From assembly GCF_900765565.1 (NCBI RefSeq), contig NZ_CAAFRZ010000145.1, positions 1 to 19,656 on the forward strand: a DNA stretch of 19,656 bases. Direction: 5' to 3'. Shown here in pieces: positions 7,456-14,212 of the stretch. Positions within the stretch are counted from its first letter, which is position 1. Each line of letters begins with the position of its first letter. The position numbers and the translations under genes were made by a program. A model generated the notes under the pieces. It did not search any database, was not told the origin of the DNA, and saw only the letters and a list, made by a program, of their open reading frames with translations. Source of the stretch: an uncultured Dialister sp. (lineage in GTDB: Bacteria > Bacillota > Negativicutes > Veillonellales > Dialisteraceae).

Positions 7456-7489
7456 ATAAAAAAACAGCAGCCGAAGCTGCTGTTTTTTA
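7456..7489 (-). terminator. Intrinsic terminator of the pheC operon
   Basis: A near-perfect hairpin ACAGCAGC-CGAA-GCTGCTGT flanked by A and T runs on both sides, starting about 10 bp past the binding-protein stop. It shows that no permease or ATPase gene follows in this transcript. Confidence 0.92.
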
Positions 7490-7496
7490 TTGTCCA

Positions 7497-8492
7497 TTAC
7501 ACGAGCTGTGCTTTCTTTGCAATTTCATCGGGAATCTTGATGCCCAGGATATCTGCATCCTTCTTATTGATAACGATGGTATATTCCTTCTGGTGCTGGA
7601 TGGCTGCGGTCTCCGGCTTGATCTTGCCATCCAGGATATCCGCTGCCATGTGGCCGGTCTGGACGCCGAGCTTGTAGTAATCCACGGAAAGCGCTGCCAG
7701 AGCCCCATCCTTTGCCATAATATCCGCCCCTACGATGACAGGGATCTTATTGGCATCGGTAATCTTCATGAGGGTAGGAATGGAGGAAGCCAGGGTATTA
7801 TCGGTGGGGACATAAATGAAGTCCACCTTGCCCACCAGGGATTCTGCCACCTGCTGGATATCGTTGACGCTGTTCACCGTCCGCTCTTCTACGGCCAGGT
7901 TGTTCTTCTTGCAGTAGTCCTTCATCATGTTTGCCTGGACTTCGCTGTTTACTTCGCTGGAGCTGTAAATGAGGCCCACCGTCTTTGCATTGGGAACCAG
8001 CTGCCGTCCCAGGTCCATCTGGGCATCAATGGATGCCAGATCGCTGACACCGGTCACATTGCCGCCGGGCTGCTCATCGTTCTTGACGAGCTTAGCGGTG
8101 GTATAGTCCGTAATGGCGGTGCCCACAATGGGGATATCTTTGATTTCATTGGCCACAGCCTGGGCCGCCGGCGTAGCGATGGCGCAGATGAGTTTCGGTT
8201 TTTCTGATTTGAACCGGGATGCAATGGTCTTCAGGTTGGACTGGTCACCCTGGGCATTCTGCTGGTCAAACTGGACCTTGTCTTCCCCGTAGCCCCGTTC
8301 TTTCAGGCCATCTACGAAGCCCTTATTCGCCTGGTCCAGGGACCCGTGCTGTACGATCTGTACCACACCGATGACCATCTTTCCATTGGAAGAGCCAGCT
8401 GCCTGTTTCGTTGCGCTGCTGCCGCATCCACCGTAAAGAAGTGCCGCTGCTGCCAATGCCGCTGCCATACCGATTTTCATCCACTGTTTCAT
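7497..8492 (-). CDS. TrpX-like ABC transporter substrate-binding lipoprotein
   Basis: This is an exported binding protein of the DUF534/TrpX family, whose streptococcal members are linked to tryptophan uptake. The 331-aa protein starts with a lipoprotein signal (Lys-rich, then an Ala/Leu core, GGC with Cys23 as lipidation site). A mature domain follows with IGVVQIVQHGSLDQANKGF, a C-A-I-A-T-P-A-A-Q-A segment (about 107-117), PIVGTAITD, LIYSSSEVNS, FIYVPTDNTLASS and PVIVGAD. This is the two-lobe type I pattern. The ATG at 8492 has a GGGAGG site. It lies 39 bp after pheC with no terminator between, so it should share the Phe-type T-box. A terminator follows, so the partner permease and ATPase must be elsewhere. 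Substrate inferred as an aromatic amino acid, not shown. Confidence 0.85.
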   Translation of the reverse strand: MKQWMKIGMAAALAAAALLYGGCGSSATKQAAGSSNGKMVIGVVQIVQHGSLDQANKGFVDGLKERGYGEDKVQFDQQNAQGDQSNLKTIASRFKSEKPKLICAIATPAAQAVANEIKDIPIVGTAITDYTTAKLVKNDEQPGGNVTGVSDLASIDAQMDLGRQLVPNAKTVGLIYSSSEVNSEVQANMMKDYCKKNNLAVEERTVNSVNDIQQVAESLVGKVDFIYVPTDNTLASSIPTLMKITDANKIPVIVGADIMAKDGALAALSVDYYKLGVQTGHMAADILDGKIKPETAAIQHQKEYTIVINKKDADILGIKIPDEIAKKAQLV

Positions 8493-8531
8493 ATGATTTT
8501 CCTCCCTTAATCCTCTGCTTCTATATATTCT

Positions 8532-9314
8532 TTAACGGATATATTTATCTTCCAGCTGTTCCATGGTCCCATTCGTTTCCATTTCCGCCAGGAAGAAATT
8601 GACATAATTCAGAAATTCCTGGTCTCCCTTCGCCATGAGAGCGCCGAACCGGCTCTTTGTAAAAGGAGAATCCACCAGGGGTGCTGCCAGTTTCTTATTC
8701 ATTTTCACGTACCGCCTGGCTTCCATGGTTTCGGTGATCATGATATCCGCTTTCCCTTCCGCTATGAGCGAAGGAATTTCGGCATTCTTCTCATGGACGA
8801 GAAGGGTAGCGTGGGGCAGCTCTGCCTTGGCAAACTTTTCATTCGTTCCGCCCGGATTCACCATGACCTTTACCTCCGGCCGGTCCAGGTCCTTCAGGGA
8901 TTGGTATTTTCCCTCTTCCCCTTTTCGGCAGAGAATAGTCTTCCCGAAGAGAAGGTACCCATCGGACATGGCCATCACCCGTTCCCGGTCAAAGGTCCTC
9001 GTAATCCCACAGAGGGCCAGATCAAACTTTCCTGCCTCCGTATCGGCGGTCAGTGTCTTCCATGTGGTGGGCACGTATTCTACCTTCACGTGAAGGCTGT
9101 CCGCCAGCTTTTGTGACAGTTCTGTATCGAAGCCCTCATAGGTCCCGGTGGCGGGATCCCTGTAGGACATGGGCCGATAATCGCCGGTGGTACCGATGCG
9201 AATGGTTCCCCTCGCTGCAATATCCTCCAGATGTGCCGCCCAGGCGCTTCCGCCTCCTGCCATCAGAAGGGCTGCCGCCAGAAGGCCGGCTCCCCATTTC
9301 ATTGCTTTTTTCAT
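8532..9314 (-). CDS. pheC: Cyclohexadienyl (prephenate/arogenate) dehydratase, exported
   Basis: PheC dehydrates and decarboxylates prephenate (to phenylpyruvate) or arogenate (to phenylalanine). It descends from amino-acid binding proteins and is exported in Pseudomonas. This 260-aa protein has a signal peptide ending SAWAA (about 27). The PheC-type features are RIGTTGDYRPMSYR (39-52), T-T-W-x-x-L-x-A-D (83-91), FDLALCGITR (97-106), the strong signature VNPGGTNEKFAKAEL (152-166), and ITETMEAR (193-200), which contains the Glu198 region I recall as catalytic in the Pseudomonas enzyme. A plain amino-acid binding protein is the alternative, but the VNPGGTNEKFA motif and a Phe T-box favour PheC. 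AGGAGG lies 8 bases before the ATG. Confidence 0.85.
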   Translation of the reverse strand: MKKAMKWGAGLLAAALLMAGGGSAWAAHLEDIAARGTIRIGTTGDYRPMSYRDPATGTYEGFDTELSQKLADSLHVKVEYVPTTWKTLTADTEAGKFDLALCGITRTFDRERVMAMSDGYLLFGKTILCRKGEEGKYQSLKDLDRPEVKVMVNPGGTNEKFAKAELPHATLLVHEKNAEIPSLIAEGKADIMITETMEARRYVKMNKKLAAPLVDSPFTKSRFGALMAKGDQEFLNYVNFFLAEMETNGTMEQLEDKYIR

Positions 9315-9358
9315 ACTCCCATCCTCCTATGCTCAACTGCCCGTGAGCAAATCTTCCA

Positions 9359-9393
9359 AAACAAAAGTCCCCTGTCCATTTCGGACAAGGGAC
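9359..9393 (-). terminator. Second (gene-proximal) T-box terminator
   Basis: On the minus strand GTCCCTTGTCC (9393-9383) pairs over all 11 bases, one as G-U, with GGACAGGGGAC (9377-9367) around GAAAT, followed by TTTTGTTTTG. It is the final stop/go point before pheC. Confidence 0.88.
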
Positions 9394-9662
9394 GACGGGA
9401 CGCATCGCGGTACCACCCTTTTTATCTGGATAAACACAAAAGGGTGGTACCCAAGGGACGGATTATCCGTGGTACCACCCAAATTATCTTCATCAGATCA
9501 GCTCAAAGCCCATAACGGAGGCCACCGTCACAGCCTACTCTGCGTTCAGCCATGCAGTTCAGGAAAGAACTTCCCTGCCCCTCCGCTGCCGGTTCTCACC
9601 ACAGGCCGGCTCTCTTTGAAACTTCAAGGCACGTACTTTTTTCCATCAGCACTTTTTGTATT
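9366..9662 (-). promoter_or_regulatory. T-box riboswitch, predicted tRNA-Phe specific
   Basis: This is a T-box leader read on the minus strand. Stem I has a base helix GUGC/GCAU, a kink-turn UGAU...UGA, a lower helix GGAAA/UUUCC, and a specifier loop with AGUA on the 5' side and GGGAAG-UUC on the 3' side. It continues to an AGAGAGCCGG / GGUGAGAACCGG distal region. UUC at 9569-9567 is a phenylalanine codon, matching pheC downstream. GACGG/CCGUUA follows as stem III. Two T-box sequences then come in series: GGGUGGUACCACGG (9480-9467) and AAGGGUGGUACCGCG (9420-9406). Both show UGGU, suited to a tRNA ending ACCA. Uncharged tRNA-Phe should stabilise the antiterminators. Confidence 0.9.
9436..9480 (-). 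terminator. First (upstream) T-box terminator module
   Basis: On the minus strand GGGTGGTACC (9480-9471) pairs perfectly with GGTACCACCC (9451-9442), with an inner ACGGA/TCCGT helix and a following TTTTGTG. The same GGG plus ACGGAT can instead form an antiterminator (GGG, UGGUACC bulge, ACGGAU/AUCCGU, CCC), so the two folds compete as in a normal T-box. Confidence 0.8.
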
Positions 9663-9668
9663 GAGTCC

Positions 9669-9697
9669 ATTGTAGCCAAAGGACTATGGATTGTCAA
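9669..9697 (-). promoter_or_regulatory. Sigma-A/70 promoter of the pheC T-box transcript
   Basis: TTGACA (9697-9692), a 17-bp spacer, and TACAAT (9674-9669): a consensus -35 and near-consensus -10. Start expected near 9662, just before Stem I. Confidence 0.9.
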
Positions 9698-9739
9698 GAG
9701 ATAAGCAAATAGAAAAATAAATATGGCGCAATCAAACTG

Positions 9740-9944
9740 CTGAATGGGGCTAAAGGTGGTGGGTGAACATCGCTTCGCTCGTTCACCGGGTTGTGGGCGC
9801 TTCGCGCCGGGGCCATAAGGTACAACAGCCGCCTTCGGCGGCGAGACTACCTTATCCCCCGCTTTACCGGGGCCCCAGCCCCAGGTAAAGTCACACCCCG
9901 GTCGGCAAGCACAGCAATGCCCCACCACCTTTAGCCCCATTCAG
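9740..9944. repeat. Six-arm structured intergenic element, copy 2
   Basis: The most compact copy (205 bp), bounded by a perfect 24-bp inverted repeat (9740-9763 with 9921-9944). Inside, in order: GTGAAC/GTTCAC; a CCGGGTTGTG/CACACCCCGG helix enclosing GGCGC-TTC-GCGCC, a long arm with CATAAGGT/ACCTTAT carrying GCCGCC-TTC-GGCGGC at its tip, and CTTTACCGGGG/CCCCAGGTAAAG. The last arm, strong in copies 1 and 3, has decayed to GGC/GCC. It begins 11 bp past the permease stop and ends about 48 bp upstream of the T-box promoter. The long inverted repeat may also help end permease transcription, though no T run follows it. Confidence 0.85.
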
Positions 9945-9955
9945 ATGATACGGAT

Positions 9956-11404
9956 CTATTTTATCTCAGAAATTCCAGCAGCCAGCTCTTTGGCCGGTTC
10001 CGGTTCTTCCCGGAGACCGCCTTTTCTTTCCATCTTGCCTCTATGCTTTTCGATGAAATGATACCCGATGAGAAGAATGGCAAACCAGATGGGCGTTACA
10101 TAGAGGGCCACCCGGGTATCATCCCGGAACCCGGAAGCCACCACCACCGCTGCCAGGAAGAGCATGGTTATATAACCGGACCAGGGAGCAAAGGGCATTT
10201 TATAGGTGAGAAGTTTCTTTTCATCCACCGACAGGGAAGCCCGGAACTTCTGCTGGGTCCGAAGAATCACAAACCAGGTCCACAGGGCTGCAAAGGAGCC
10301 TACGCTGGTGACATAGACAAAGAGCTGGGACGGGACCACATAGTTCAAAGCCACGGCAATGAGGAGGATGCAGGAAGAAAAGGCAATGCCCACCCAGGGA
10401 AGGCGATGGCGGTTCAGTGTCTGGAAGCACTTCGGCGCATTGCCCTGGAGAGACAGGTTGTACAGCATGCGGCCGGAACTGAAGAGGCCGCTGTTACATG
10501 AAGAAAGGACAGCTGTAATCACCACGATATTGATCAGGTCAGCAGCGCTGGAAATGCCAAGTTTCTGGAATGTGAGGACAAAGGGGCTCCCCATGTGTCC
10601 GATTTCATTCCAGGGATAAATGGCCATGATTACGCCAAGAGAAAGAACATAGAAAATCAGGATACGCCAGAAGACTTCGTCAATGGCTTTCTTGATGGTG
10701 GATTTCGGATCATGGGCTTCGCCGGCAGTGACGCCGATAATTTCAATGCCCAGATAGGAATACATAACCATCACCAGGGCCATCAGGGTTCCTCCGAAAC
10801 CATTGGGGAAGAATCCGCCCTGGCTCCAGAGATTGGTAATGCCCACCGGTTCCCAGTCATTTCCGAGGCCAAAGAGAATCATAGCGCCACCGGTAACAAT
10901 CATGAATATGATGGTGAGGATCTTCACCAGGGCAAACCAGAATTCAAATTCTCCATACGCCGATACGGCGATAAAATTGACGGCCGTCATAATGGCCAGC
11001 GCCGCCAGGGCCGGAATCCACCGCGGCAGGTCAGGGAACCAGAAGTTCATATAAATCCCTACGGCCGTTAATTCCGCCATACAGGTGACCATCCACATAT
11101 ACCAGTAAGTCCAGCCGGTGAGATATCCCCATTTCGGTCCCAGGAAGCGGGCAGCGTGGGCACTGAAAGCACCGGACACCGGGTAAGCCACAGACAGTTC
11201 GCCCAGTGCTCGCATAATGAAATAAATAGCAATGCCGCCGATGATATAGGTCAGGAGCACCGAAGGGCCCGCCAGTTCAATGGCTGTGGCGGATCCTAAG
11301 AAAAGACCGACTCCGATGGCCCCGCCAAGGCCGATGAGCTGGATGTGGCGGTTCTTCAGCCCCCGCTCCAGATTTTCATGCATTTCCTGATTCTGTTCTG
11401 CCAT
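9956..11404 (-). CDS. Amino-acid permease, ProY/AAT family (APC superfamily)
   Basis: This is a 12-helix inner-membrane proton-coupled amino-acid importer of 482 aa. The N-terminus reads RGLKNRHIQLIGLGGAIGVG with GLFLGSA, the substrate-backbone-binding part of helix 1. It is followed by AGPSVLLTYIIGGIAIYFIM, ALGELSVAYPVSGAFS, GWTYWYMWMV, EFEFWFALVKI, IEIIGVTAGEAHDP and IYPWNEIGHMGSPFVLTFQ. The last two motifs are nearly those of E. coli ProY. The substrate remains open (proline, histidine or an aromatic amino acid). I chose the ATG at 11404, which has GGGAG 6 bases upstream, over an in-frame GTG at 11431. It is a single-gene unit with its own promoter and about 110 nt of leader without a recognisable riboswitch. 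Confidence 0.88.
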   Translation of the reverse strand: MAEQNQEMHENLERGLKNRHIQLIGLGGAIGVGLFLGSATAIELAGPSVLLTYIIGGIAIYFIMRALGELSVAYPVSGAFSAHAARFLGPKWGYLTGWTYWYMWMVTCMAELTAVGIYMNFWFPDLPRWIPALAALAIMTAVNFIAVSAYGEFEFWFALVKILTIIFMIVTGGAMILFGLGNDWEPVGITNLWSQGGFFPNGFGGTLMALVMVMYSYLGIEIIGVTAGEAHDPKSTIKKAIDEVFWRILIFYVLSLGVIMAIYPWNEIGHMGSPFVLTFQKLGISSAADLINIVVITAVLSSCNSGLFSSGRMLYNLSLQGNAPKCFQTLNRHRLPWVGIAFSSCILLIAVALNYVVPSQLFVYVTSVGSFAALWTWFVILRTQQKFRASLSVDEKKLLTYKMPFAPWSGYITMLFLAAVVVASGFRDDTRVALYVTPIWFAILLIGYHFIEKHRGKMERKGGLREEPEPAKELAAGISEIK

Positions 11405-11520
11405 AAAAAGCTCCCATTTCCCCGATTCCACCCGCGACTTTTATATTTCCGCAGGAAATGGAGAACGGCCTGCTGCCGCCTCCAGTAAAACAAACTACGT
11501 TTTTTATTTTATACAGAGAT

Positions 11521-11549
11521 TTTATAAACATCAAGATGGATTTTTACAA
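11521..11549 (-). promoter_or_regulatory. Promoter of the amino-acid permease
   Basis: TTGTAA (11549-11544), a 17-bp spacer and TATAAA (11526-11521) in a strongly AT-rich island (11500-11600). Good match and spacing. Confidence 0.65.
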
Positions 11550-11598
11550 TTTCCATACTTTTTAAATTATATGTATAAATGGTCTGGTTTTACTGTTT

Positions 11599-11640
11599 AT
11601 AAAAGCAAAAGAATCATGCCCTGTTGAGCATGATTCTTGC
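11599..11640 (-). terminator. Intrinsic terminator after the TetR-type gene
   Basis: On the minus strand GCAAGAATCATGC (11640-11628) pairs with GCATGATTCTTTTGC (11619-11605, two extra T) and is followed by TTTTATA. It lies about 30 bp past the regulator stop. Confidence 0.88.
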
Positions 11641-11669
11641 GGTCTGTAACTTCCTGTACAGGCGAAGAC

Positions 11670-12455
11670 TTATTTCTTTTTGGCTTTGATTCCATTCATG
11701 AGCACATCATAGGCCTGGTTCATATAGGAGGCTTCAGAAATATCTTCCTTCACATCGAACCGTTTCTTGATTTCATTCATCAGGTAGTAGTAGGCCACCA
11801 TACCGGCCCAGGAAATGCAGACTTCCGTTGGCTTCAGGTCTTTCCGGAAACACCCTTCTTCCATGCCCTCCGTCAAAGCTGCCCGGAGTACCACCAATAC
11901 CATGGCAAACCGTTCCTTCCCAATGGACGCGAAGACTTCGGTAGGATGGATCATTTCCCAGGAAAAAATACGGAGAATATAGGGGTGCTCCTTCATGAGT
12001 CGAAAGAAGAAATGGGAATACATTTCCATGATTTCTGTGGGGCTGTGCGTCCCATCGGCTGCACTTTTCACGAAATCCACCAGCAGCGCCGAGCCCCGTT
12101 CCAGGATGGAAGCATAGAGCTCTTTTTTCCCTCCAAAGTAATAGGAAATGGCCGCACTGTTCACGCCGGCCTCTTTTCCGATATCCCGGATGGATACATC
12201 CGAATACCCTCGAAAAGCAAAGAGCCGAATCGCCGCATTTTCGATCTGTTCCTTCGTGTCCGGTTCCTTTTCTTTCTCCCCTTCCGGGAACAATTCCCTG
12301 TATAACGCTTCTTTCGTGCCGAAATAATAGGAAATGGAAGATACATTGACCTTTGCTTCCCGACTGATGTCCCTGAGAGATGTGCCGGTATATCCCTTCT
12401 CTTTAAACAGTCTGGCTGCCGCTCTTCCAATCCGCTCCTTTTTATCCGGAACCAT
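11670..12455 (-). CDS. TetR-family regulator with two tandem HTH domains
   Basis: TetR-family repressors normally have one N-terminal HTH and one ligand domain in about 190-220 aa. This 261-aa protein has two HTH domains in a row. HTH 1 spans about 5-56 (AAARLFKEKGYTGTSLRDIS, then VNVSSISYYFGTKEALY). HTH 2 spans about 68-118 (AAIRLFAFRGYSDVSIRDIG, then VNSAAISYYFGGKKELY). By eye, 25 of 49 aligned residues are identical. A short charged linker (EGEKEKEPD) joins them, and one helical ligand/dimer domain follows (about 120-261). The start at 12455 is the third in-frame Met after an AGGAGG site; 12464 and 12491 are possible alternatives. Target and ligand are unknown. The adjacent permease is a candidate target. 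Confidence 0.9.
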   Translation of the reverse strand: MVPDKKERIGRAAARLFKEKGYTGTSLRDISREAKVNVSSISYYFGTKEALYRELFPEGEKEKEPDTKEQIENAAIRLFAFRGYSDVSIRDIGKEAGVNSAAISYYFGGKKELYASILERGSALLVDFVKSAADGTHSPTEIMEMYSHFFFRLMKEHPYILRIFSWEMIHPTEVFASIGKERFAMVLVVLRAALTEGMEEGCFRKDLKPTEVCISWAGMVAYYYLMNEIKKRFDVKEDISEASYMNQAYDVLMNGIKAKKK

Positions 12456-12514
12456 GGTTCTCATTACCTCCTGCAGGATTATTGTTGTCATTTTTATTCC
12501 TGCTCTCTGTCCCT

Positions 12515-12543
12515 ATTATATACGATTTTCATCCCGATTGGAA
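12515..12543 (-). promoter_or_regulatory. Promoter of the TetR-type gene
   Basis: A perfect TATAAT (12520-12515), a 17-bp spacer and a poor -35 TTCCAA (12543-12538). The weak -35 would suit a low-level or regulated promoter. Confidence 0.65.
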
Positions 12544-12554
12544 CATAAGAGGTA

Positions 12555-12571
12555 AAACGATTGAAACGTTT
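12555..12571. promoter_or_regulatory. Possible operator palindrome upstream of the TetR-type gene
   Basis: AAACG and CGTTT separated by 7 bp form an inverted repeat 12 bp upstream of the -35. AATCG recurs within the promoter spacer. It is a candidate for autoregulation; no direct evidence of binding. Confidence 0.3.
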
Positions 12572-12603
12572 AAATGTCAGTGTATCAAGAGAGCTGTACA
12601 AGC

Positions 12604-12812
12604 ATAAAAATGGAATCCACCAAGGCATCTGGGGCTATGCACGCCGGCAAAGGTATGGTCTTCAGTTAAGAACCGCAGGCGAAGTCCATATCTCTTCCTT
12701 GAACCCAGGTGCCCGCCTTAGCCTTGGACGTCAGGCCATAGCCATGTCCGAAGGACACTTCCCAGGCAAAGCCTCTGCCCGGCCGCAGGCCCTATCACAG
12801 ACACCAGGGATA
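12604..12812 (-). ncRNA. Candidate rod-shaped structured RNA after truA (6S-like?)
   Basis: Read on the minus strand, the two halves of this segment form a long interrupted helix: GGTGTCTG (12805-12798) with CAGATGCC (12631-12624); GGGC (12792-12789) with GCCC (12635-12632); TGCG with TGCA; GCC with GGC; and GGCAGAGG (12779-12772) with CCTTTGCC (12653-12646). Several pairs are G-U on this strand only, which favours the minus strand as template. A TGTCC-TTC-GGACA hairpin lies near the apex and a T run (12611-12607) follows the helix. Rod shape and about 180 nt recall 6S RNA, but conserved 6S residues are not established. It may be only a truA 3' structure. The rest of the 339-bp gap 12456-12794 holds the TetR promoter. 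Confidence 0.35.
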
Positions 12813-13592
12813 GAGAGGCCTATGCAGCGTCTCGTCCACGTCTTCCTTTGTTATGGGCCTGAAATAGACCCGAAGGAGGCAGAGACCTTCCGCCGGGGCT
12901 GTCATCCCCAGCTGCCGCCGGTCCCTGGCTGCCATGATCCGCTCTATATCTGCCGGCGTCAGGGCGCCGGTTCCCGCATCCACCAGGGCACCGGCGATGT
13001 TGCGCACCATGTGGTACAGGAATCCTTCTCCCGTCACGTAGATACGGAAAAGGGGGCCATCCTTCAGAATCCGTATTTCGTGAATTTTGCGGACCGGGTC
13101 TGAGGGTACCGAGTTATTCCCCCGGAAAGAAGTAAAGTCATGGGTTCCTTCCAGCACCTGGGCCGCCGATTCCATGAGAGAAAGGTCCAGCTTCTTCCCC
13201 GTCCGCCACACATAGGGCTTCAGAAAGGGAGAGGCCTCCCGCTCTTCTGAAAGAAGGTACCCATAGGTCTTGCCGAAATTCCTGCGGCGCACAGAGAAGT
13301 CCATATCCACTTCCCGGCTGGCGGTGACCCGGATGGTATAGGGCAGGTGGGCATTCATGGCATAGATGAACCGGCCGCCAGGAATGGTGGATTCCGTATA
13401 AAACGTGCATTCCTGCCCGTAAGCATGGACGCCGGCGTCCGTACGGGCCACGAAGTAGAGGGTCGTCTTTTTCCCGGTCAGTTCCAGAAGGCAGTTTTCC
13501 ACCATTTCCTGTACCGTCATCCGGTTCTCCTGCCGCTGGAAGCCGCCGAAAGTGGTGCCATCGTAGGAAAGGGTAATCCAGATATTTTTCAT
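12795..13592 (-). CDS. truA: tRNA pseudouridine(38-40) synthase
   Basis: TruA converts uridines 38, 39 and 40 of the tRNA anticodon arm to pseudouridine. The 265-aa protein shows LSYDGTTFGGFQRQ (8-21), TVQEMVENCLLELTG, the catalytic RTDAGVHAYGQ with Asp52, MNAHLP, DFSVRRRNFGKTYGYLL, TSFRGNNS and the GEGFLYHMVRNIAG dimer/active-site segment. It extends about 20 residues past the usual AEGLCLLRVYF end. The ATG at 13592 follows AAGGAG; a longer in-frame start at 13673 adds residues absent from the family. TruA commonly follows ecfA1-ecfA2-ecfT in Firmicutes, and does so here after a 620-bp gap. The end of the gene may overlap a structured RNA. Confidence 0.94.
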   Translation of the reverse strand: MKNIWITLSYDGTTFGGFQRQENRMTVQEMVENCLLELTGKKTTLYFVARTDAGVHAYGQECTFYTESTIPGGRFIYAMNAHLPYTIRVTASREVDMDFSVRRRNFGKTYGYLLSEEREASPFLKPYVWRTGKKLDLSLMESAAQVLEGTHDFTSFRGNNSVPSDPVRKIHEIRILKDGPLFRIYVTGEGFLYHMVRNIAGALVDAGTGALTPADIERIMAARDRRQLGMTAPAEGLCLLRVYFRPITKEDVDETLHRPLYPWCL

Positions 13593-13636
13593 AATTCTCC
13601 TTATAAAAAAAGAATTGAGATTTGAGGTCCTGCGCC

Positions 13637-13666
13637 CTATGGCAGTTGTATAGGAGAATGCCATAG
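13637..13666. repeat. Inverted repeat upstream of truA
   Basis: CTATGGCA (13637-13644) and TGCCATAG (13659-13666) form an 8-bp stem with a 14-base loop, 45-75 bp before the truA start. On the minus strand it is followed after 20 bp by a T-rich run. It could be an attenuator or just part of the surrounding repeat. Confidence 0.35.
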
Positions 13667-13762
13667 AACTCATGGGGCTTACAACTTACAGCCCCCAGCG
13701 GCCAGAGAGGCTAACCTGCCTGCGGCACTTTCCTACAGGCAGCTCGACAGCCTCTTCATGCT

Positions 13763-13807
13763 GTAGGCGGCTGAGCTTTCCTGAAAGCTGACAGCCAGCA
13801 GTCAGTG
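13763..13807. repeat. Interspersed repeat related to the left-edge element
   Basis: GTAGGCGGCTGAGCTTTCCT followed by a GAAAGCTGACAGC and GCAG-rich end. It matches the arrangement at about 55-98. The preceding 13717-13762 shares the CCTGCGGC-CTTTC theme with positions 10-25. Confidence 0.4.
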
Positions 13808-13962
13808 TCTCCTCTCAAGCATATTTGCGTTAATCCAACATAGTAAATTTCGATGGAATCGTATGTGAAACTAACCCCAGTATGCGGGCCTTTAAAGAAT
13901 GACCGCAGCAAAGCCGCAGGATGGATTGATAGATAATGGGGACCGCCACCGTTCCGCAGGTA

Positions 13963-14043
13963 CCGCCTCTTCGAGGCGGATCCATCCCCTGCCCTTCGGG
14001 CTGCCCCCTTCTCTAAGGGGGCACGCATCTAGCGAATAGATGC
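13963..14043. repeat. Run of four perfect hairpins between ecfT and truA
   Basis: Four consecutive perfect hairpins: CCGCCTC-TTC-GAGGCGG (13963-13979), GCCC-TTC-GGGC (13991-14001), GCCCCCTT/AAGGGGGC (14003-14022) and GCATCTA/TAGATGC (14025-14043). They sit in a 620-bp gap (13593-14212) with no credible gene. The layout resembles the other structured repeats here but the sequence is distinct. Nothing else is recognised in the gap except the ecfT terminator. Confidence 0.6.
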
Positions 14044-14164
14044 AATTGTCGTTTAAAACATCCAGTAGTTCTCTCGCCAATTGTAGTTGGCACCATGATT
14101 CCAAATGTGATTAAAACCCATCACTTGAAGTCCCACGCCAGGGACTGTAACCATATTTCCTCTT

Positions 14165-14197
14165 AAAAAAGCCTGTGAAAAAATTTCACAGACTTTT
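14165..14197 (-). terminator. Intrinsic terminator of the ecfA1-A2-T operon
   Basis: On the minus strand AGTCTGTGAAA pairs with TTTCACAGGCT (one G-U) and runs into TTTTTT. It lies 16 bp after the ecfT stop, so truA is not simply a read-through gene. Confidence 0.92.
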
Positions 14198-14212
14198 TCG
14201 TCAATCACAGGT

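Noticed and set aside
8532..9314. Calling this gene a generic polar amino-acid ABC binding protein
   Set aside because: The fold is shared, but VNPGGTNEKFA, GTTGDYRPMSY and the EAR segment fit PheC better, and the leader carries a Phe specifier.
9541..9569. Alternative T-box specifiers CUG (Leu) and CGC (Arg) at the two GAA-NNN sites nearer the gene
   Set aside because: Neither places the flanking helices correctly. UUC is framed by GGAAA/UUUCC below, UGCC/GGCA above, and a kink-turn with GUGC/GCAU base pairing.
9740..9944. Copy 2 of the structured element as a simple rho-independent terminator for the permease
   Set aside because: The 24-bp inverted repeat is far too widely spaced (157 bp) and lacks a following T run. 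Related elements occur at two other sites with different neighbours.
11405..11431. GTG start for the permease
   Set aside because: The ATG at 11404 has a well-spaced GGGAG site and starts closer to the conserved RGLKNRHIQL segment.
12561..13103. Plus-strand ORF (180 codons) with a transposase-like look at its start
   Set aside because: Most of it is antisense to truA, the first 80 residues match no transposase I know, and the region is better explained by the paired arms of a structured RNA or truA 3' end.
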